DNA of 64,000 nucleotides, taken from the NCBI GenBank assembly GCA_963802905.1, contig CAWDKH010000019.1, positions 1-64,000 of the forward strand. Reading direction: 5' to 3'. Numbering within the stretch: position 1 is the stretch's first letter; each line of letters begins with the position of its first letter. The notes under the pieces are model-generated. The model saw only the letters and a program-made list of their open reading frames with translations, was not told where the DNA came from and ran no database searches. The stretch comes from DASQFQ01 sp963802905. Lineage in GTDB: Bacteria; Actinomycetota; Thermoleophilia; Solirubrobacterales; Solirubrobacteraceae. The position numbers and the translations under genes are program-made. Shown here in pieces: positions 7,828-16,562 of the stretch.

Positions 7828-9192
7828 CGGCCGCGCTTGCGCTTCTTCGGCTTCAAGACGTCGAGGGTACCTTCGGCCGTCCCGACGTTCCCCGCCAGGT
7901 CCACGGCGGTCACCGCCACGTCGTAGACGCCGGCCTTGCGCGGCACGGTGACGCTGAGCGTCGGCGTCCCGTGGCCGACCACCACCGCCGGCTTCACGTA
8001 CGCGACCTTGCCGGCGCGCGAGAGCTTGAGCCCGACGCGCGAGATCTTCGACAGCCGCACCTTGAACTTGCTCAGCGTGCCGCCGCGCAGCGTCGTGGTG
8101 GCGAGCGAGACGACCGGCTGCTCGAGCTCGTACTGCGCGAAGCGCAGCTCGGTGTCGCAGTAGACGGGATCGTCGGTGCGGGTGCACATGCTGTGCAGGA
8201 ACGAGCGCAGCAACTGGTGGTAGGAGAGGTCGGACTCGTGCTCGCTGGAGCCGCGCGAGTACAGCGACCAGGCGCCGGTGTCGTAGGTCGGCAGCGTCCG
8301 CCGCGCCACGCGCTCGCCCTCGGCGTACAGGGTCTGCGCCTCGGTGTTGCCTGTGATCTTGCCCATGTCGTAGAGGCCGACCAGCGCCTGCACGAAGCCG
8401 TTGATAACCCGGAGGTTCGGGGCGAACGAGTAGAGGGCGTACTCGACGCCGTCGTCCGTGGGCACCCGCACGCCCTCGGGCGTCGCCGTCTTGAACACGC
8501 CCAGCGCGCCGGGGAGCGATCGGGTAGATCTCGTCCTCGCGGTTCTCCCGCTTGGCCACGCGCGACAGCGACTGGATGCCGGTGCCCTGCGCGAGCGCGG
8601 AGACCCACGGCGGGCGACCGCCGCCGAACGAGAAGTAGTACTCCCAGGCGATGCCGCCGGCCCGCGGCACGGCGAGCGCGATCAGCTCGTCGGCGAGCGT
8701 GTTCATCGCGTCGTCGCGCTCCGCCCACAGCTGGTTGAGGCGCGCGAAGTTGGCGAGTGGGTGGAACTGCAGGCCCTGGCCCGGGAAGTACTGCCAGATC
8801 ACCTCGGAGCCCGGGAACGTGATGCGGCGCGTGCTCGGCCCGGTGGTGTGGGTCGTCCAGTAGGAGCGGTTGCGCTCGAGCGTCAGCCACAGCGGGACGA
8901 GCCGGGGGCCGGTCAGGCGCTTCAGGCGGGCGATCCCCTCGACGTTCGCGACCACGCCGCTGAGCTCGGTCTTGCGCGTCGTCCCGCGCGGCAGCCGCTT
9001 GGCGGCGCGCTTGGTCGAGTTGAAGAACGCGAGCCGCTGGTCGCGGTCGGCGGTCGTGATCTGGCCCGCCGCCGCGAGCCGGTTGAGCTCGCTCTTGACC
9101 GTGCGCTTCGTCGCGCCTTCGGCAGGAACGGCCGCGAACGCGAGGACAACACACACGCAATACGCCATACGCTGAATTCGCCTTGAAGTCAT
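7824..9192 (-). pseudogene. D-glucuronyl C5-epimerase-like secreted protein, one frameshift
   Basis: The N-terminal part (ATG 9192, signal peptide in the first about 26 residues) and the C-terminal part are in different frames. They join if one C is removed from the CCCC run near 8505. The restored protein has about 455 residues. FAPNLRVINGFVQALVGLYD and YDTGAWSLYS with SYHQLL resemble the C-terminal catalytic domain of heparosan-type glucuronyl C5-epimerases; a beta-sandwich tail follows. The intact frame would end at TGA 7824, overlapping the TTG start of the ArsA-like gene. In the sequence as given, the first half runs straight on into the ATPase frame. The family assignment is moderately sure; whether the break is real is not. 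Confidence 0.6.
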
Positions 9193-9218
9193 CGACCCAA
9201 TGCTAGGCTCGCCGCTCT

Positions 9219-10310
9219 GTGACCCGTTCACTGCAAGCGATCCTGCTCGCCCTCCTGGCCACCCTGGCGCTGGGCGTTGCCGCGTGCGGCGGCGGTGGCG
9301 GAGACGCGGCGTCTGAGGACACCGACGTCGACACGCTGCTGAGCGACACGTTCAACGGCAAGGACAAGAAGATCGAGTCCGGCAAGCTCGCCGTGAAGCT
9401 CGATGTCGACGCCAAGGGCGCCGAGGGCGTCAACGGCCCGATCACGCTCAGCGTCGGCGGCCCGTTCCAGAGCCAGGGCGCGAAGAAGCTGCCCAAGTTC
9501 GACATCGACTTCGCCTTCGAGGGCGCCGGCCAGAGCATCAAGGCCGGGCTGACCTCCACGGGCACCAAGGGGTTCGTGAACTTCCAGGGCAACGAGTACG
9601 TGGTCTCCGACCAGGTCTTCAACCAGTTCAAGGCCGGCTACGAGCAGGCGCAGTCGCAGAGCAAGAAGAACGAGACGCAGTCGCTCTCCTCGCTCGGCCT
9701 TGACCCGCGCCAGTGGCTGACGGACCCCAAGAACGAGGGCGACGCCAAGGTCGGCGACGACGACACGATCAAGATCACCGGTGGCGTCGACGTCAACAAG
9801 CTGCTCGACGACGTCAACCAGGCGCTGAAGAAGACGCGCGACCTCGGTGTCCAGGGCACCCAGCAGCTGCCCACCGAGCTCACGGCCGAACAGCGCAAGC
9901 AGGTCGTCGACTCGGTCAAGGACCCGAAGGTCGAGATCTACACCGGCAAGGAGGACAAGATCCTCCGCCGCATGGTCATCTCGCTCGGCATCGTGGCTCC
10001 CGAGGGCTCCGGCGCCTCGGGCTCGGCCAACATCAAGTTTGACCTCGCGATCTCGGACCTCAACGAGGACCAGGAGATCTCCGAGCCCTCCGACGCCAAG
10101 CCGTTCGACCAGCTGCTCTCGCAGCTCGGCGGGCTCGGCCTCGGCGGCCTGGGTGGCGCGGGTGCGGGCGCCGGCAGCGGCTCGTCCGGCGGCGGCTCGT
10201 CCGGTGCCGGCTCGAACGCCGATCTCGAGAAGTACTCGAAGTGCGTCGCTGACGCCGGCAACGACGTCACCAAGGCGCGTAAATGCGCCGAGCTCCTGAC
10301 CAGCCCGTAG
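9219..10310 (+). CDS. lipoprotein, LppX/LprG-like
   Basis: A 363-residue protein from GTG 9219. The signal peptide ends in a lipobox (LGVAAC), so Cys-23 would be lipidated and anchored to the membrane. The body has the alternating-strand character of LppX/LprAFG-type lipid-carrying lipoproteins (ITLSVGGPFQ, VNFQGNEYVVSD, YTGKEDKILRRMVISLGI). A Gly/Ser-rich linker (about residues 310-335) is followed by a short tail with two Cys (SKCVADAG, ARKCAELL). TAGGCT ends 9 bases before the start, so translation is probably leaderless. It overlaps the next gene by 28 bases. Confidence 0.75.
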   Translation: MTRSLQAILLALLATLALGVAACGGGGGDAASEDTDVDTLLSDTFNGKDKKIESGKLAVKLDVDAKGAEGVNGPITLSVGGPFQSQGAKKLPKFDIDFAFEGAGQSIKAGLTSTGTKGFVNFQGNEYVVSDQVFNQFKAGYEQAQSQSKKNETQSLSSLGLDPRQWLTDPKNEGDAKVGDDDTIKITGGVDVNKLLDDVNQALKKTRDLGVQGTQQLPTELTAEQRKQVVDSVKDPKVEIYTGKEDKILRRMVISLGIVAPEGSGASGSANIKFDLAISDLNEDQEISEPSDAKPFDQLLSQLGGLGLGGLGGAGAGAGSGSSGGGSSGAGSNADLEKYSKCVADAGNDVTKARKCAELLTSP

Positions 10311-10726
10311 GGTCGCGCTTCAAGCGCATCGCGATCGTCGCCGCCATGGGCGTGGTGACGCTCAACATCTGGACCGGCGCGCCACTGCTCGGCCTCTGGG
10401 TCGGCTCCCGGGTGGCGCCGGAGTCGGGCATCTCGATGGGCGCGGTGCTCGTCGTGATCGTGGTGATCGGGGTGGCGGTGTGGCTGCTCATGCAGGCGCT
10501 CGGCTACCTGCAGGCCGCGTACGCGGAGGCCAGCGGCCGACCCGTGGCGCGGCGCCAGACGACGTGGCTGCGCCCGATGAGCGGCGAGCGCACGCACGGC
10601 AAGGGCACCGTGGCCCCGCCGCTGACGTCGGTCGACTACGTCGTGATCGGCGTCGTCGTCCTTGCGATCGCCGCCTTCGAGGTCTGGTTCTTCTTCTTCG
10701 CCGGCTCCTCGCTGCGCAGCGGCTAA
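10283..10726 (+). CDS. small membrane protein, three helices
   Basis: A 147-residue protein from ATG 10283, overlapping the end of the lipoprotein gene. Hydrophobic segments lie at about residues 14-36, 50-72 and 113-137 (YVVIGVVVLAIAAFEVWFFF). A basic loop between helices 2 and 3 is probably cytoplasmic. No family is recognised; coupling to the lipoprotein suggests a shared envelope role. Confidence 0.7.
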   Translation: MRRAPDQPVGSRFKRIAIVAAMGVVTLNIWTGAPLLGLWVGSRVAPESGISMGAVLVVIVVIGVAVWLLMQALGYLQAAYAEASGRPVARRQTTWLRPMSGERTHGKGTVAPPLTSVDYVVIGVVVLAIAAFEVWFFFFAGSSLRSG

Positions 10727-10737
10727 GGTCGCCCCGC

Positions 10738-11046
10738 ATGAGAATGATCGTTTGCTGGAGCACCGGCGGAGGCAGCCACCACGCCTGTGGAGCCGCCTAC
10801 AGCGCCGTGAAGGACGCGGGCTACGACCCGCAGATCGAGAAGGCCTACTCGACCCGGCTGGTGCCGAACGCGCTCCAGCTCACGTCAGGCCGCAAGGAGG
10901 CGATCCGGCGCACCGGCAAGAGCGACGTGCCGCTGCTGATCCTCGACGACGACACAACGATCGCCGGCACGAAGCAGATCGTCGAGTGGGCGCGGGCGAA
11001 CCCGGCGGGTCAGGCGGGCGCGCCGAGCCCGAAGCCCGCCGCGTAG
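10738..11046 (+). CDS. glutaredoxin/GST N-terminal-like thioredoxin-fold protein
   Basis: A 102-residue protein. It begins with a beta strand and a catalytic-loop region (CWSTGGGSHHACG) containing two Cys, then a helix. DVPLLILDDDTTIAGTKQI carries the cis-Pro and the strand-helix pair typical of glutathione-binding thioredoxin folds. Its C-terminus overlaps the convergent aldo/keto reductase gene by 37 bases. The redox role is inferred from the fold; the Cys spacing is not a classical CxxC. Confidence 0.65.
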   Translation: MRMIVCWSTGGGSHHACGAAYSAVKDAGYDPQIEKAYSTRLVPNALQLTSGRKEAIRRTGKSDVPLLILDDDTTIAGTKQIVEWARANPAGQAGAPSPKPAA

Positions 11047-12005
11047 AGCTCGTCGACGCGCGCGAGCTCGTCCTCGTCGAGGTCGGGCACGCGCTCGCTG
11101 CCGGCGGCCGCCCACTCCTCGAGCTGGGCGGTCGTGTTGACGGTGTGCACGACACAGCCGATGGCGGGCTGGGCGAGGATGTACTTGTAGGCGGCCTGCG
11201 CGAGCGTGCGCTCGCCGTCGCGCTTGAGGAACTCGAGCTGGTCGACCTTCTGGAGCCCTTCGATCAGCCACGAGCGCGGCCGGTGGCGGCGGTGGTCGTT
11301 GCCCTCGAAGGTGTGCTCGGGCGTCAGGTGGCCTTCGAGCAGGCCGGAGGAGGTCGGGACGCGGGCGATCACGCCGACGCCGCGCTGCTCGGCGAGCTCG
11401 AGGAACTCGGCGCCGGGCGCCTGCTCGAGCAGGTTGTAGACGGTCTGCAGCGAGGCCAGGCCGTCGCGCTCCTCGAGCGCCTTGACGCCCTCGTCGCGCC
11501 AGCCGATCTTGGGGCCGAGCGCGATGCCGTAGTGGCGGATCTTGCCCTCGGCCTTGAGCGCTTCGAGCTCGGCGTACAGCTCGTCGGCCTCGATCCCGTC
11601 CATGCGCGGGTTGTGGAGCTGGTAGAGGTCGACGTAGTCGGTGCGCAGCCGGCGCAGCGAGGCCTCGAGCGCGCGGCGCGTGTGCTCGGGCGACCAGTCG
11701 TGCGGGCGCTCGGACTCCTTGTCGCCCTTGCGCTCGGCGTCGAGGACGTAGCCGAACTTCGTCGACAGCTCGTAGGCGTCGCGGCTGCGGCCCGAGCGCA
11801 CCAGCGCGGTGCCGACGATCTCCTCGTTGACGCCCTGGCCGTACGTGTCGCCGGTGTCGAAGAACGTGATGCCGAGGTCGAGGGCGCGCGCGACGAGCTC
11901 GTCGGGCTCCTCGTGCTCGCCCCACCAGTCCGAGCCGAGGGCCCAGGTGCCGAAGCCGACCGCCGAGGTCTCGAGATCCGTGCTGCCGAAGGTACGCCGT
12001 CGCAT
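11010..12005 (-). CDS. aldo/keto reductase
   Basis: A 331-residue NADPH-dependent aldo/keto reductase. All four catalytic positions are visible: Asp and Tyr in FFDTGDTYGQG, Lys in LSTKFG and His in DLYQLHNP. The C-terminal cofactor-binding region is less clear than in the first reductase of the window. TAGACT lies 10 bases upstream of the ATG (12016-12021, minus strand). The physiological substrate cannot be read from the sequence. Confidence 0.88.
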   Translation of the reverse strand: MRRRTFGSTDLETSAVGFGTWALGSDWWGEHEEPDELVARALDLGITFFDTGDTYGQGVNEEIVGTALVRSGRSRDAYELSTKFGYVLDAERKGDKESERPHDWSPEHTRRALEASLRRLRTDYVDLYQLHNPRMDGIEADELYAELEALKAEGKIRHYGIALGPKIGWRDEGVKALEERDGLASLQTVYNLLEQAPGAEFLELAEQRGVGVIARVPTSSGLLEGHLTPEHTFEGNDHRRHRPRSWLIEGLQKVDQLEFLKRDGERTLAQAAYKYILAQPAIGCVVHTVNTTAQLEEWAAAGSERVPDLDEDELARVDELYAAGFGLGAPA

Positions 12006-12043
12006 CGAGGGCCAGAGTCTAGGAGGCCGGTCGCTTATGTAAG

Positions 12044-13168
12044 GTGAGCGCGGTGACGCAGCTGCGCCGCTTCCTCCTCAGCGGTGACGGGTGGCCCTAC
12101 CTCCTCGTCCCGTTCATCCCGATCGCCATCGCGCTCGAGCTTGCCCATGCCTCGGCGAGCGTGATCTTCGTCTGCTCGGCGCTCGGCGTGATCCCGACGG
12201 CGGCGCTGATGGGGCGGGCCACCGAGCAGCTCGCGATGCGCTCCGGGCCGGGCATCGGCGGGTTCCTCAACGTCACCTTCGGCAACGCGCCGGAGATCAT
12301 CATCGCCCTGTTCGCCCTCCACGAGGGGCTCCAGGAGGTCGTCAAGGCCTCGCTGGTCGGCTCGATCCTCGGCAACATCCTGCTCGTCATGGGCGCCGCG
12401 ATGTTCGTCGGCGGCCGCAAGCGCGAGCGGCAGAAGTTCGACCGGACCGCGGCGGGCGTCCAGTCGCTGATGCTGATGCTGGCGGCCACCGCGCTCGTGA
12501 TGCCGGCCATCTTCCAGCTCGTCGCGGGCGGCGGGCTGCCGGGCCCCGAGGAGAAGGCGCACAACTTCGGCGGCGACATCGAGAACCTCTCGATCGCGGT
12601 GTCGATCGTCCTGCTCATCACCTACTTCGCAGGGCTGGTCTTCTCGCTCAAGACGCACAAGGACCTCTTCAACCCCGAGCACACGGGTGATGAGCACGAG
12701 GGCGAGCCGTGGTCTGTCCGCAAGTCCGTGCTGTTCCTCGCAGGCGCCGGTGTCGCGGTCGGCGTGATGTCGGAGATCCTCGTCGGCTCGATCACCGAGG
12801 CGTCGGAGTCGATCGGGCTCTCGCCGTTCTTCGTCGGCATCATCGTCGTCGCGATCGTCGGAAACGCCGCCGAGCACTGGGTGGCGATCTACTTCGCCGC
12901 GCGCGACAAGATGGACCTCTCGGTCAACATCGCGATCGGGTCGAGCGCCCAGATCGCGCTGTTCGCCGCGCCGGTGCTGGTGCTCATCTCGCTGTTCCTC
13001 GGGCCGTTCCCGATGTCGCTGGTGTTCAACGGGCTCGAGCTGGGCGCGATCTTCCTGGCGATTCTGATCGCCCAAGCGGTGACCCACGAGGGTGAGTCGA
13101 CGTGGTTCGAGGGCTTCCAGCTGCTCTCGGTCTACGTGGTGCTCGGGCTCACCTTCTACTTCGTCTGA
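12044..13168 (+). CDS. Ca2+/H+ antiporter (CaCA superfamily, Cax type)
   Basis: A 374-residue membrane protein with about eleven helices. The two alpha-repeats of cation/Ca2+ exchangers are clear: GNAPEIIIALFAL (about residue 79) and GNAAEHWVAIYFA (about residue 274). Between the halves is an acidic hydrophilic loop (HTGDEHEGEPW). The protein would exchange Ca2+ for protons across the cell membrane. The stop overlaps the ATG of the TerC-family gene (TGATG), so the two are translationally coupled and may form a metal-homeostasis unit. Confidence 0.9.
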   Translation: MSAVTQLRRFLLSGDGWPYLLVPFIPIAIALELAHASASVIFVCSALGVIPTAALMGRATEQLAMRSGPGIGGFLNVTFGNAPEIIIALFALHEGLQEVVKASLVGSILGNILLVMGAAMFVGGRKRERQKFDRTAAGVQSLMLMLAATALVMPAIFQLVAGGGLPGPEEKAHNFGGDIENLSIAVSIVLLITYFAGLVFSLKTHKDLFNPEHTGDEHEGEPWSVRKSVLFLAGAGVAVGVMSEILVGSITEASESIGLSPFFVGIIVVAIVGNAAEHWVAIYFAARDKMDLSVNIAIGSSAQIALFAAPVLVLISLFLGPFPMSLVFNGLELGAIFLAILIAQAVTHEGESTWFEGFQLLSVYVVLGLTFYFV

Positions 13169-14142
13169 TGACCGGCGGCGGCGGGCCTATCGCGTGGGCG
13201 GCTCTGGTCGTCATCACAGTCTTCCTGCTCTGGGTCGACCTGCACTTCTTCGCCCGCGGCCGCGAGCCGAGCTTCCGCGAGGGCGTCATCTGGAGCATCG
13301 GCTGGCTCGTCGTGTCGCTGCTGGCGGGCACGGTGCTGCTGTTCCTCGACACGCACGGGGTCGAGGACTTCGTCACCTACACGACCGTCTACTTCGTCGA
13401 GCGCTCGCTGTCGCTCGACAACCTGTTCGTGTTCCTCCTGCTGTTCGCGTACTTCGGGGTGGCCACGGAATACCGGGCGCGGATGCTGTTCTGGGGCATC
13501 GCCGCCGCGCTCGTGCTGCGCGGCCTGGCGATCATCGGCGGCGTCGCGCTGCTCGAGCAGCTGCACTTCTTCATCTACGTCCTCGGCGTCCTGCTGCTCT
13601 TCCTCGCCTACCGGATCCTGCGCGGTGTCGACGAGAACGTCGACCCGGACAAGAACTTCGTGGTGCGACTGGTGCGCAAGTTCTGGCCGGTCACCAGCGA
13701 GTTCCACGGCAAGCACTGGTTCGTCAAGCAGGACGGGCGCCGCTGGGCGACCCCGCTGTTCGTCTGCCTGGCGGCGATCGTGGCCGCCGACATCGCCTTC
13801 GCGATCGACTCCATCCCCGCCGCGTTCGCCATCACGCGCGACTCGGTGCTGATCTGGATGGCCAACATCTTCGCCCTGCTCGGCCTGCGCGCCCTGTTCG
13901 TGCTGGTCGAGGGGCTGATCAGGCGCTTCCGCTACCTCGACGAGACGATCGCCATCGTGCTCGGCATCGTCGCGATCAAGCTGCTGGCGGAGGACCTCTA
14001 CAAGGTCGGCCCGGTGATGACGCTGGTGGTCGTGTTCGTGGCGTTCACGATCGGGATCGTCGCCTCGGTGATCGCCGACCGGCGCGACCCCGACTCGGAG
14101 GCCAAGCGCGAAGAGCGCACCGAGTCGCTCTCCAGCTCCTAG
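13168..14142 (+). CDS. TerC/Alx-family membrane protein
   Basis: A 324-residue protein with about eight transmembrane helices. Family signatures are YFVERSLSLDNLFVFLLLF with conserved acidic Glu and Asp inside the membrane, and AADIAFAIDSIPAAFAI, the second acidic repeat. Bacterial TerC/Alx proteins export Mn2+ or load metal onto secreted proteins; the old tellurite label is historical. Coupling to the Ca2+/H+ antiporter gene supports a divalent cation role. The stop overlaps that of the convergent downstream gene. Confidence 0.88.
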   Translation: MTGGGGPIAWAALVVITVFLLWVDLHFFARGREPSFREGVIWSIGWLVVSLLAGTVLLFLDTHGVEDFVTYTTVYFVERSLSLDNLFVFLLLFAYFGVATEYRARMLFWGIAAALVLRGLAIIGGVALLEQLHFFIYVLGVLLLFLAYRILRGVDENVDPDKNFVVRLVRKFWPVTSEFHGKHWFVKQDGRRWATPLFVCLAAIVAADIAFAIDSIPAAFAITRDSVLIWMANIFALLGLRALFVLVEGLIRRFRYLDETIAIVLGIVAIKLLAEDLYKVGPVMTLVVVFVAFTIGIVASVIADRRDPDSEAKREERTESLSSS

Positions 14143-14576
14143 CCGCCGAACTCCTTGAGCTGGCGCTCGACCTCGGCGTCGACGTCGAGCGGCGGCTGGC
14201 CCTTCGCCTCGCGGCGGGAGTTGCGGGCGATCACGAGCTCGCGCACCTCCTCGCGCAGCGCGGGATCGAGGGCGGGCGCGGTCAGCCGTGCGAGCTCGTC
14301 CTCGACGTCGACCTCCGACTCGCCGCGGGCGGCGTGGCGGGCGTTGCGGGCCTCGAGCATCTGGCGGATCTCGTCGTCTCTCTCACCGAGGCTGACCGCG
14401 CTGGAGCTCGGCCGAGCCGGCCCGATCTCACGATCGTCTCCGATCCCTCCGCGCCCGATCTGGTCGTAGGTGTTGTTGCGGAAGAACAGCGAGACGACGG
14501 CCAGGATCGCGGAGATCCCGACCACGGCGAAGATGACGATGCCGAAGGCCTCCTCCATCGGCCACCATGGTCCCAT
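14139..14576 (-). CDS. single-pass membrane protein with charged helical tail
   Basis: From ATG 14576 (an in-frame ATG at 14558 is the alternative) this encodes about 145 residues. The N-terminal transmembrane helix (FGIVIFAVVGISAILAVVSLF) is followed by a long, very charged, helical cytoplasmic domain with two similar ER-rich stretches: EIRQMLEARNARHAARGE and EVRELVIARNSRREAKGQ. The repeat of the pattern ARNxRxxAxG is visible by eye. Unknown function. Confidence 0.65.
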   Translation of the reverse strand: MGPWWPMEEAFGIVIFAVVGISAILAVVSLFFRNNTYDQIGRGGIGDDREIGPARPSSSAVSLGERDDEIRQMLEARNARHAARGESEVDVEDELARLTAPALDPALREEVRELVIARNSRREAKGQPPLDVDAEVERQLKEFGG

Positions 14577-14712
14577 GTGGCGCCGCGTCAGACGCCGGAC
14601 CATGGCCCCCCGCCGGCCGGTGCTCTTTCCGGGCCAGTACGCGCTCGCGCTGGTGACCGCGATCCTGCTGCTGGGCTCGGTCGCGCTGGTGCTCTGGGCC
14701 GTGATCGGCTGA
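14575..14712 (+). CDS. small single-pass membrane peptide, 45 residues
   Basis: ATG 14575 opens a 45-codon frame with a strongly basic N-terminus (MWRRVRRR) and one hydrophobic helix (YALALVTAILLLGSVALVLW). It lies divergent to the preceding minus-strand gene, their start codons overlapping. The positive-inside arrangement is what a real membrane peptide would show, but there is no good Shine-Dalgarno sequence. Confidence 0.4.
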   Translation: MWRRVRRRTMAPRRPVLFPGQYALALVTAILLLGSVALVLWAVIG

Positions 14713-14754
14713 CGTATCAGACGCGAACGGGCGTTCTCTATTTCGTCGAGAGGG

Positions 14755-14787
14755 GTACACTTGAGACGCTGTTGACTGACCAGTCAA
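14755..14787 (+). promoter_or_regulatory. promoter -10 and palindromic TetR-type operator before the acyl-CoA dehydrogenase
   Basis: TACACT (14755-14760) is a good -10 hexamer. Twelve bases downstream is a perfect 7-2-7 palindrome, TTGACTGACCAGTCAA (14772-14787), of the kind bound by TetR-family repressors of fatty-acid genes. A repressor bound there would block early elongation. The cognate regulator is not adjacent; a TetR gene is encoded at 49616-50200, but nothing ties it to this site. Confidence 0.55.
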
Positions 14788-14812
14788 TCTGGAATTGGAG
14801 CTGACCCCACCA

Positions 14813-15985
14813 ATGGTCGATTTCACCCTCACCGACGAGCAGAAGGCGCTGAAGGAAATGGCGCACGACTTCGCTCAGAAGGAGATCCGCCCCGTCGCCT
14901 GGGAGTACGACAAGGACGGGGACTGGCCTGAGGACGTCCTGCGCAAGGCGTGGGAGGTCGGGCTGATGAACACGCACGTGCCCGAGGAGTACGGCGGGCC
15001 CGGCGCGTCCTACCTCGATGGATGCATCATCGAGGAGGAGCTCTCGTGGGGCTGTTCCGGCATCACCACGTCGCTCGGCGCCAACGGCCTCGCCTCCGCG
15101 CCGCTGTCGGTGGCCGGCTCCGAGGAGCTCAAGAAGCAGTACCTCGGGATGCTGACCGAGGACTTCAAGCTCGCCTCCTTCTGCCTGACCGAGCCCGACG
15201 CGGGCTCCGACGTCTCCGGCATGCGCACCACCGCCAAGCGCGTCGGCGACAAGTACGTCATCAACGGCTCCAAGTGCTTCATCACCAACGGCGGCTACGC
15301 CGACTGGTTCACGGTCTACGCCAAGACCGACAAGGAAGCCGGCCACCGCGGGATCTCCGCCTTCATCGTGCCCAAGGACGACACGGTCACGGTGGACAAG
15401 AAGGAAGACAAGATGGGCCAGCGGGCCTCCAACACCGCGACCATCACCTTCAACGAGACCGAGATCCCGGCCGACCACCTGATCGGCGAGGAGAACAAGG
15501 GCTTCAAGATCGCGATGATGACCCTCGACCGCACGCGCCCCGGCGTGGCGGCGATGGCCACCGGCATCGCGCGCGCGGCGTTCGAGTTCGCCACCAACTA
15601 CTCCAAGGAGCGCGTCCAGTTCGGCGTGCCGATCGCGATGCACCAGGCGATCCAGTTCATGATCGCCGACATGGCGACGAAGGTGCACCTCTCGCGCCTC
15701 GCGACCTGGAACTCGGCCGTCCTGCTCGACCAGGGCAAGCGCAACACCCTCGAGTCCTCGCACGCCAAGCGCTTCGCCGCCGATACCGCGATGGAGGTCT
15801 CCACCGACGCCGTGCAGGTCTACGGCGGCTACGGCTTCATCAAGGACTACCCCGTCGAGAAGCTGATGCGCGACGCCAAGATCATGCAGCTCTACGAGGG
15901 CACCTCGCAGATCCAGCGGCTGGTCATCGCTCGCGAGACGCTGCTGCCGCGGCGGATCGAGGAGCCGCAGCCGGCGGCCGCGTAG
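14813..15985 (+). CDS. acyl-CoA dehydrogenase
   Basis: A 390-residue FAD enzyme of the short/medium-chain acyl-CoA dehydrogenase family, which oxidises acyl-CoA to trans-2-enoyl-CoA in beta-oxidation. Visible landmarks are FCLTEPDAGSDVSG (substrate/FAD-binding signature), TNGGYADWFTVYAKT, ERVQFGVPI, and the C-terminal VYGGYGFIKDYPVEKLMRDA followed by QLYEGTSQIQ, where the catalytic Glu sits in YEGT. ATG 14813 has GGAG 12 bases upstream. The palindromic operator ahead of it points to control by an acyl-CoA-sensing TetR protein. Confidence 0.93.
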   Translation: MVDFTLTDEQKALKEMAHDFAQKEIRPVAWEYDKDGDWPEDVLRKAWEVGLMNTHVPEEYGGPGASYLDGCIIEEELSWGCSGITTSLGANGLASAPLSVAGSEELKKQYLGMLTEDFKLASFCLTEPDAGSDVSGMRTTAKRVGDKYVINGSKCFITNGGYADWFTVYAKTDKEAGHRGISAFIVPKDDTVTVDKKEDKMGQRASNTATITFNETEIPADHLIGEENKGFKIAMMTLDRTRPGVAAMATGIARAAFEFATNYSKERVQFGVPIAMHQAIQFMIADMATKVHLSRLATWNSAVLLDQGKRNTLESSHAKRFAADTAMEVSTDAVQVYGGYGFIKDYPVEKLMRDAKIMQLYEGTSQIQRLVIARETLLPRRIEEPQPAAA

Positions 15986-15998
15986 CACCGGGCCAGGC

Positions 15999-16090
15999 AG
16001 GGGTCTGACCCCCCAAACCCCGCGGCAACGTCCTGCGGCCGCAAGGAGGGGGTCAGACCCCTTAGACGCGGTAGGGGTCTGACCCCTTTA
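15999..16090. repeat. three copies of a GGGGTCWGACCCC palindromic repeat
   Basis: Copies of the odd palindrome GGGGTC-W-GACCCC lie at 15999-16014, 16047-16064 and 16073-16090; the first and third have T at the centre, the second A. The third reads AGGGGTCTGACCCCTTTA and runs into the -10 element of the PadR gene. A fourth copy is at 49550-49568. Short, dispersed, intergenic and mirrored copies are the behaviour of REP-type elements. No RAYT transposase gene is in the window. Confidence 0.65.
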
Positions 16091-16101
16091 CGCTGCTTAG
16101 G

Positions 16102-16560
16102 GTGCCCTCCCGCAAGACGACGCAGGCGGCAGCGGAGGCCGCGTCCGTCGACCAGGCGCGCGCAGCGGTCGACGCGCCCGGCACAGGCGGCCCCGCCAAG
16201 GGACCGGGCGGCACCGATCCGCTCATCGGCGACCTGCGGCGAGCGGGCCTGCTGCCGCTGCTGGTGCTGCATTTCGTCTCCGAGGAGCCGTCCTACGGCA
16301 ACCAGCTGATGGATCGCATCGGGGCGCTCACGACGGGCGCGCTGGCGGTCAACCCGAACACGATGTACCCGCTGCTGCGGACACTCGAGGCCGACGGGCA
16401 CATCGCCGGCGAGTGGGAGCATCCCGAGCGGCGCTCGCGGCGCTTCTACCGCATCACGGCGTCGGGACGGGCCGAGCTCGAGCGGCTCGGCGAGGAGCTG
16501 CGCCCGCGATTGGATCGCATCGCGGCATCAATCGAGGCGATCCGGGCGGAGGTGCTCTGA
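16102..16560 (+). CDS. PadR-family transcriptional regulator
   Basis: A 152-residue protein from GTG 16102. An alanine-rich, low-complexity extension of about 45 residues precedes the PadR winged helix: LVLHFVSEEPSYGNQLMDRI, then NPNTMYPLLRTLEADGHI and RRFYRITASGRAELE. PadR proteins repress detoxification or transport genes. TACGCT lies 7 bases before the start. The next gene follows after only 2 bases, so the two are co-transcribed. Confidence 0.88.
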   Translation: MPSRKTTQAAAEAASVDQARAAVDAPGTGGPAKGPGGTDPLIGDLRRAGLLPLLVLHFVSEEPSYGNQLMDRIGALTTGALAVNPNTMYPLLRTLEADGHIAGEWEHPERRSRRFYRITASGRAELERLGEELRPRLDRIAASIEAIRAEVL

Positions 16561-16562
16561 GC

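Noticed and set aside
6658..9231. An 857-codon epimerase-ATPase fusion
   Set aside because: The middle section has no homology to either family. The real epimerase C-terminus lies in the next frame and the ATPase has its own TTGA-coupled start.
15985..16101. A CRISPR array from the closely spaced repeats
   Set aside because: Only three short palindromes with unequal 9-32 base gaps, no uniform spacers and no cas genes.
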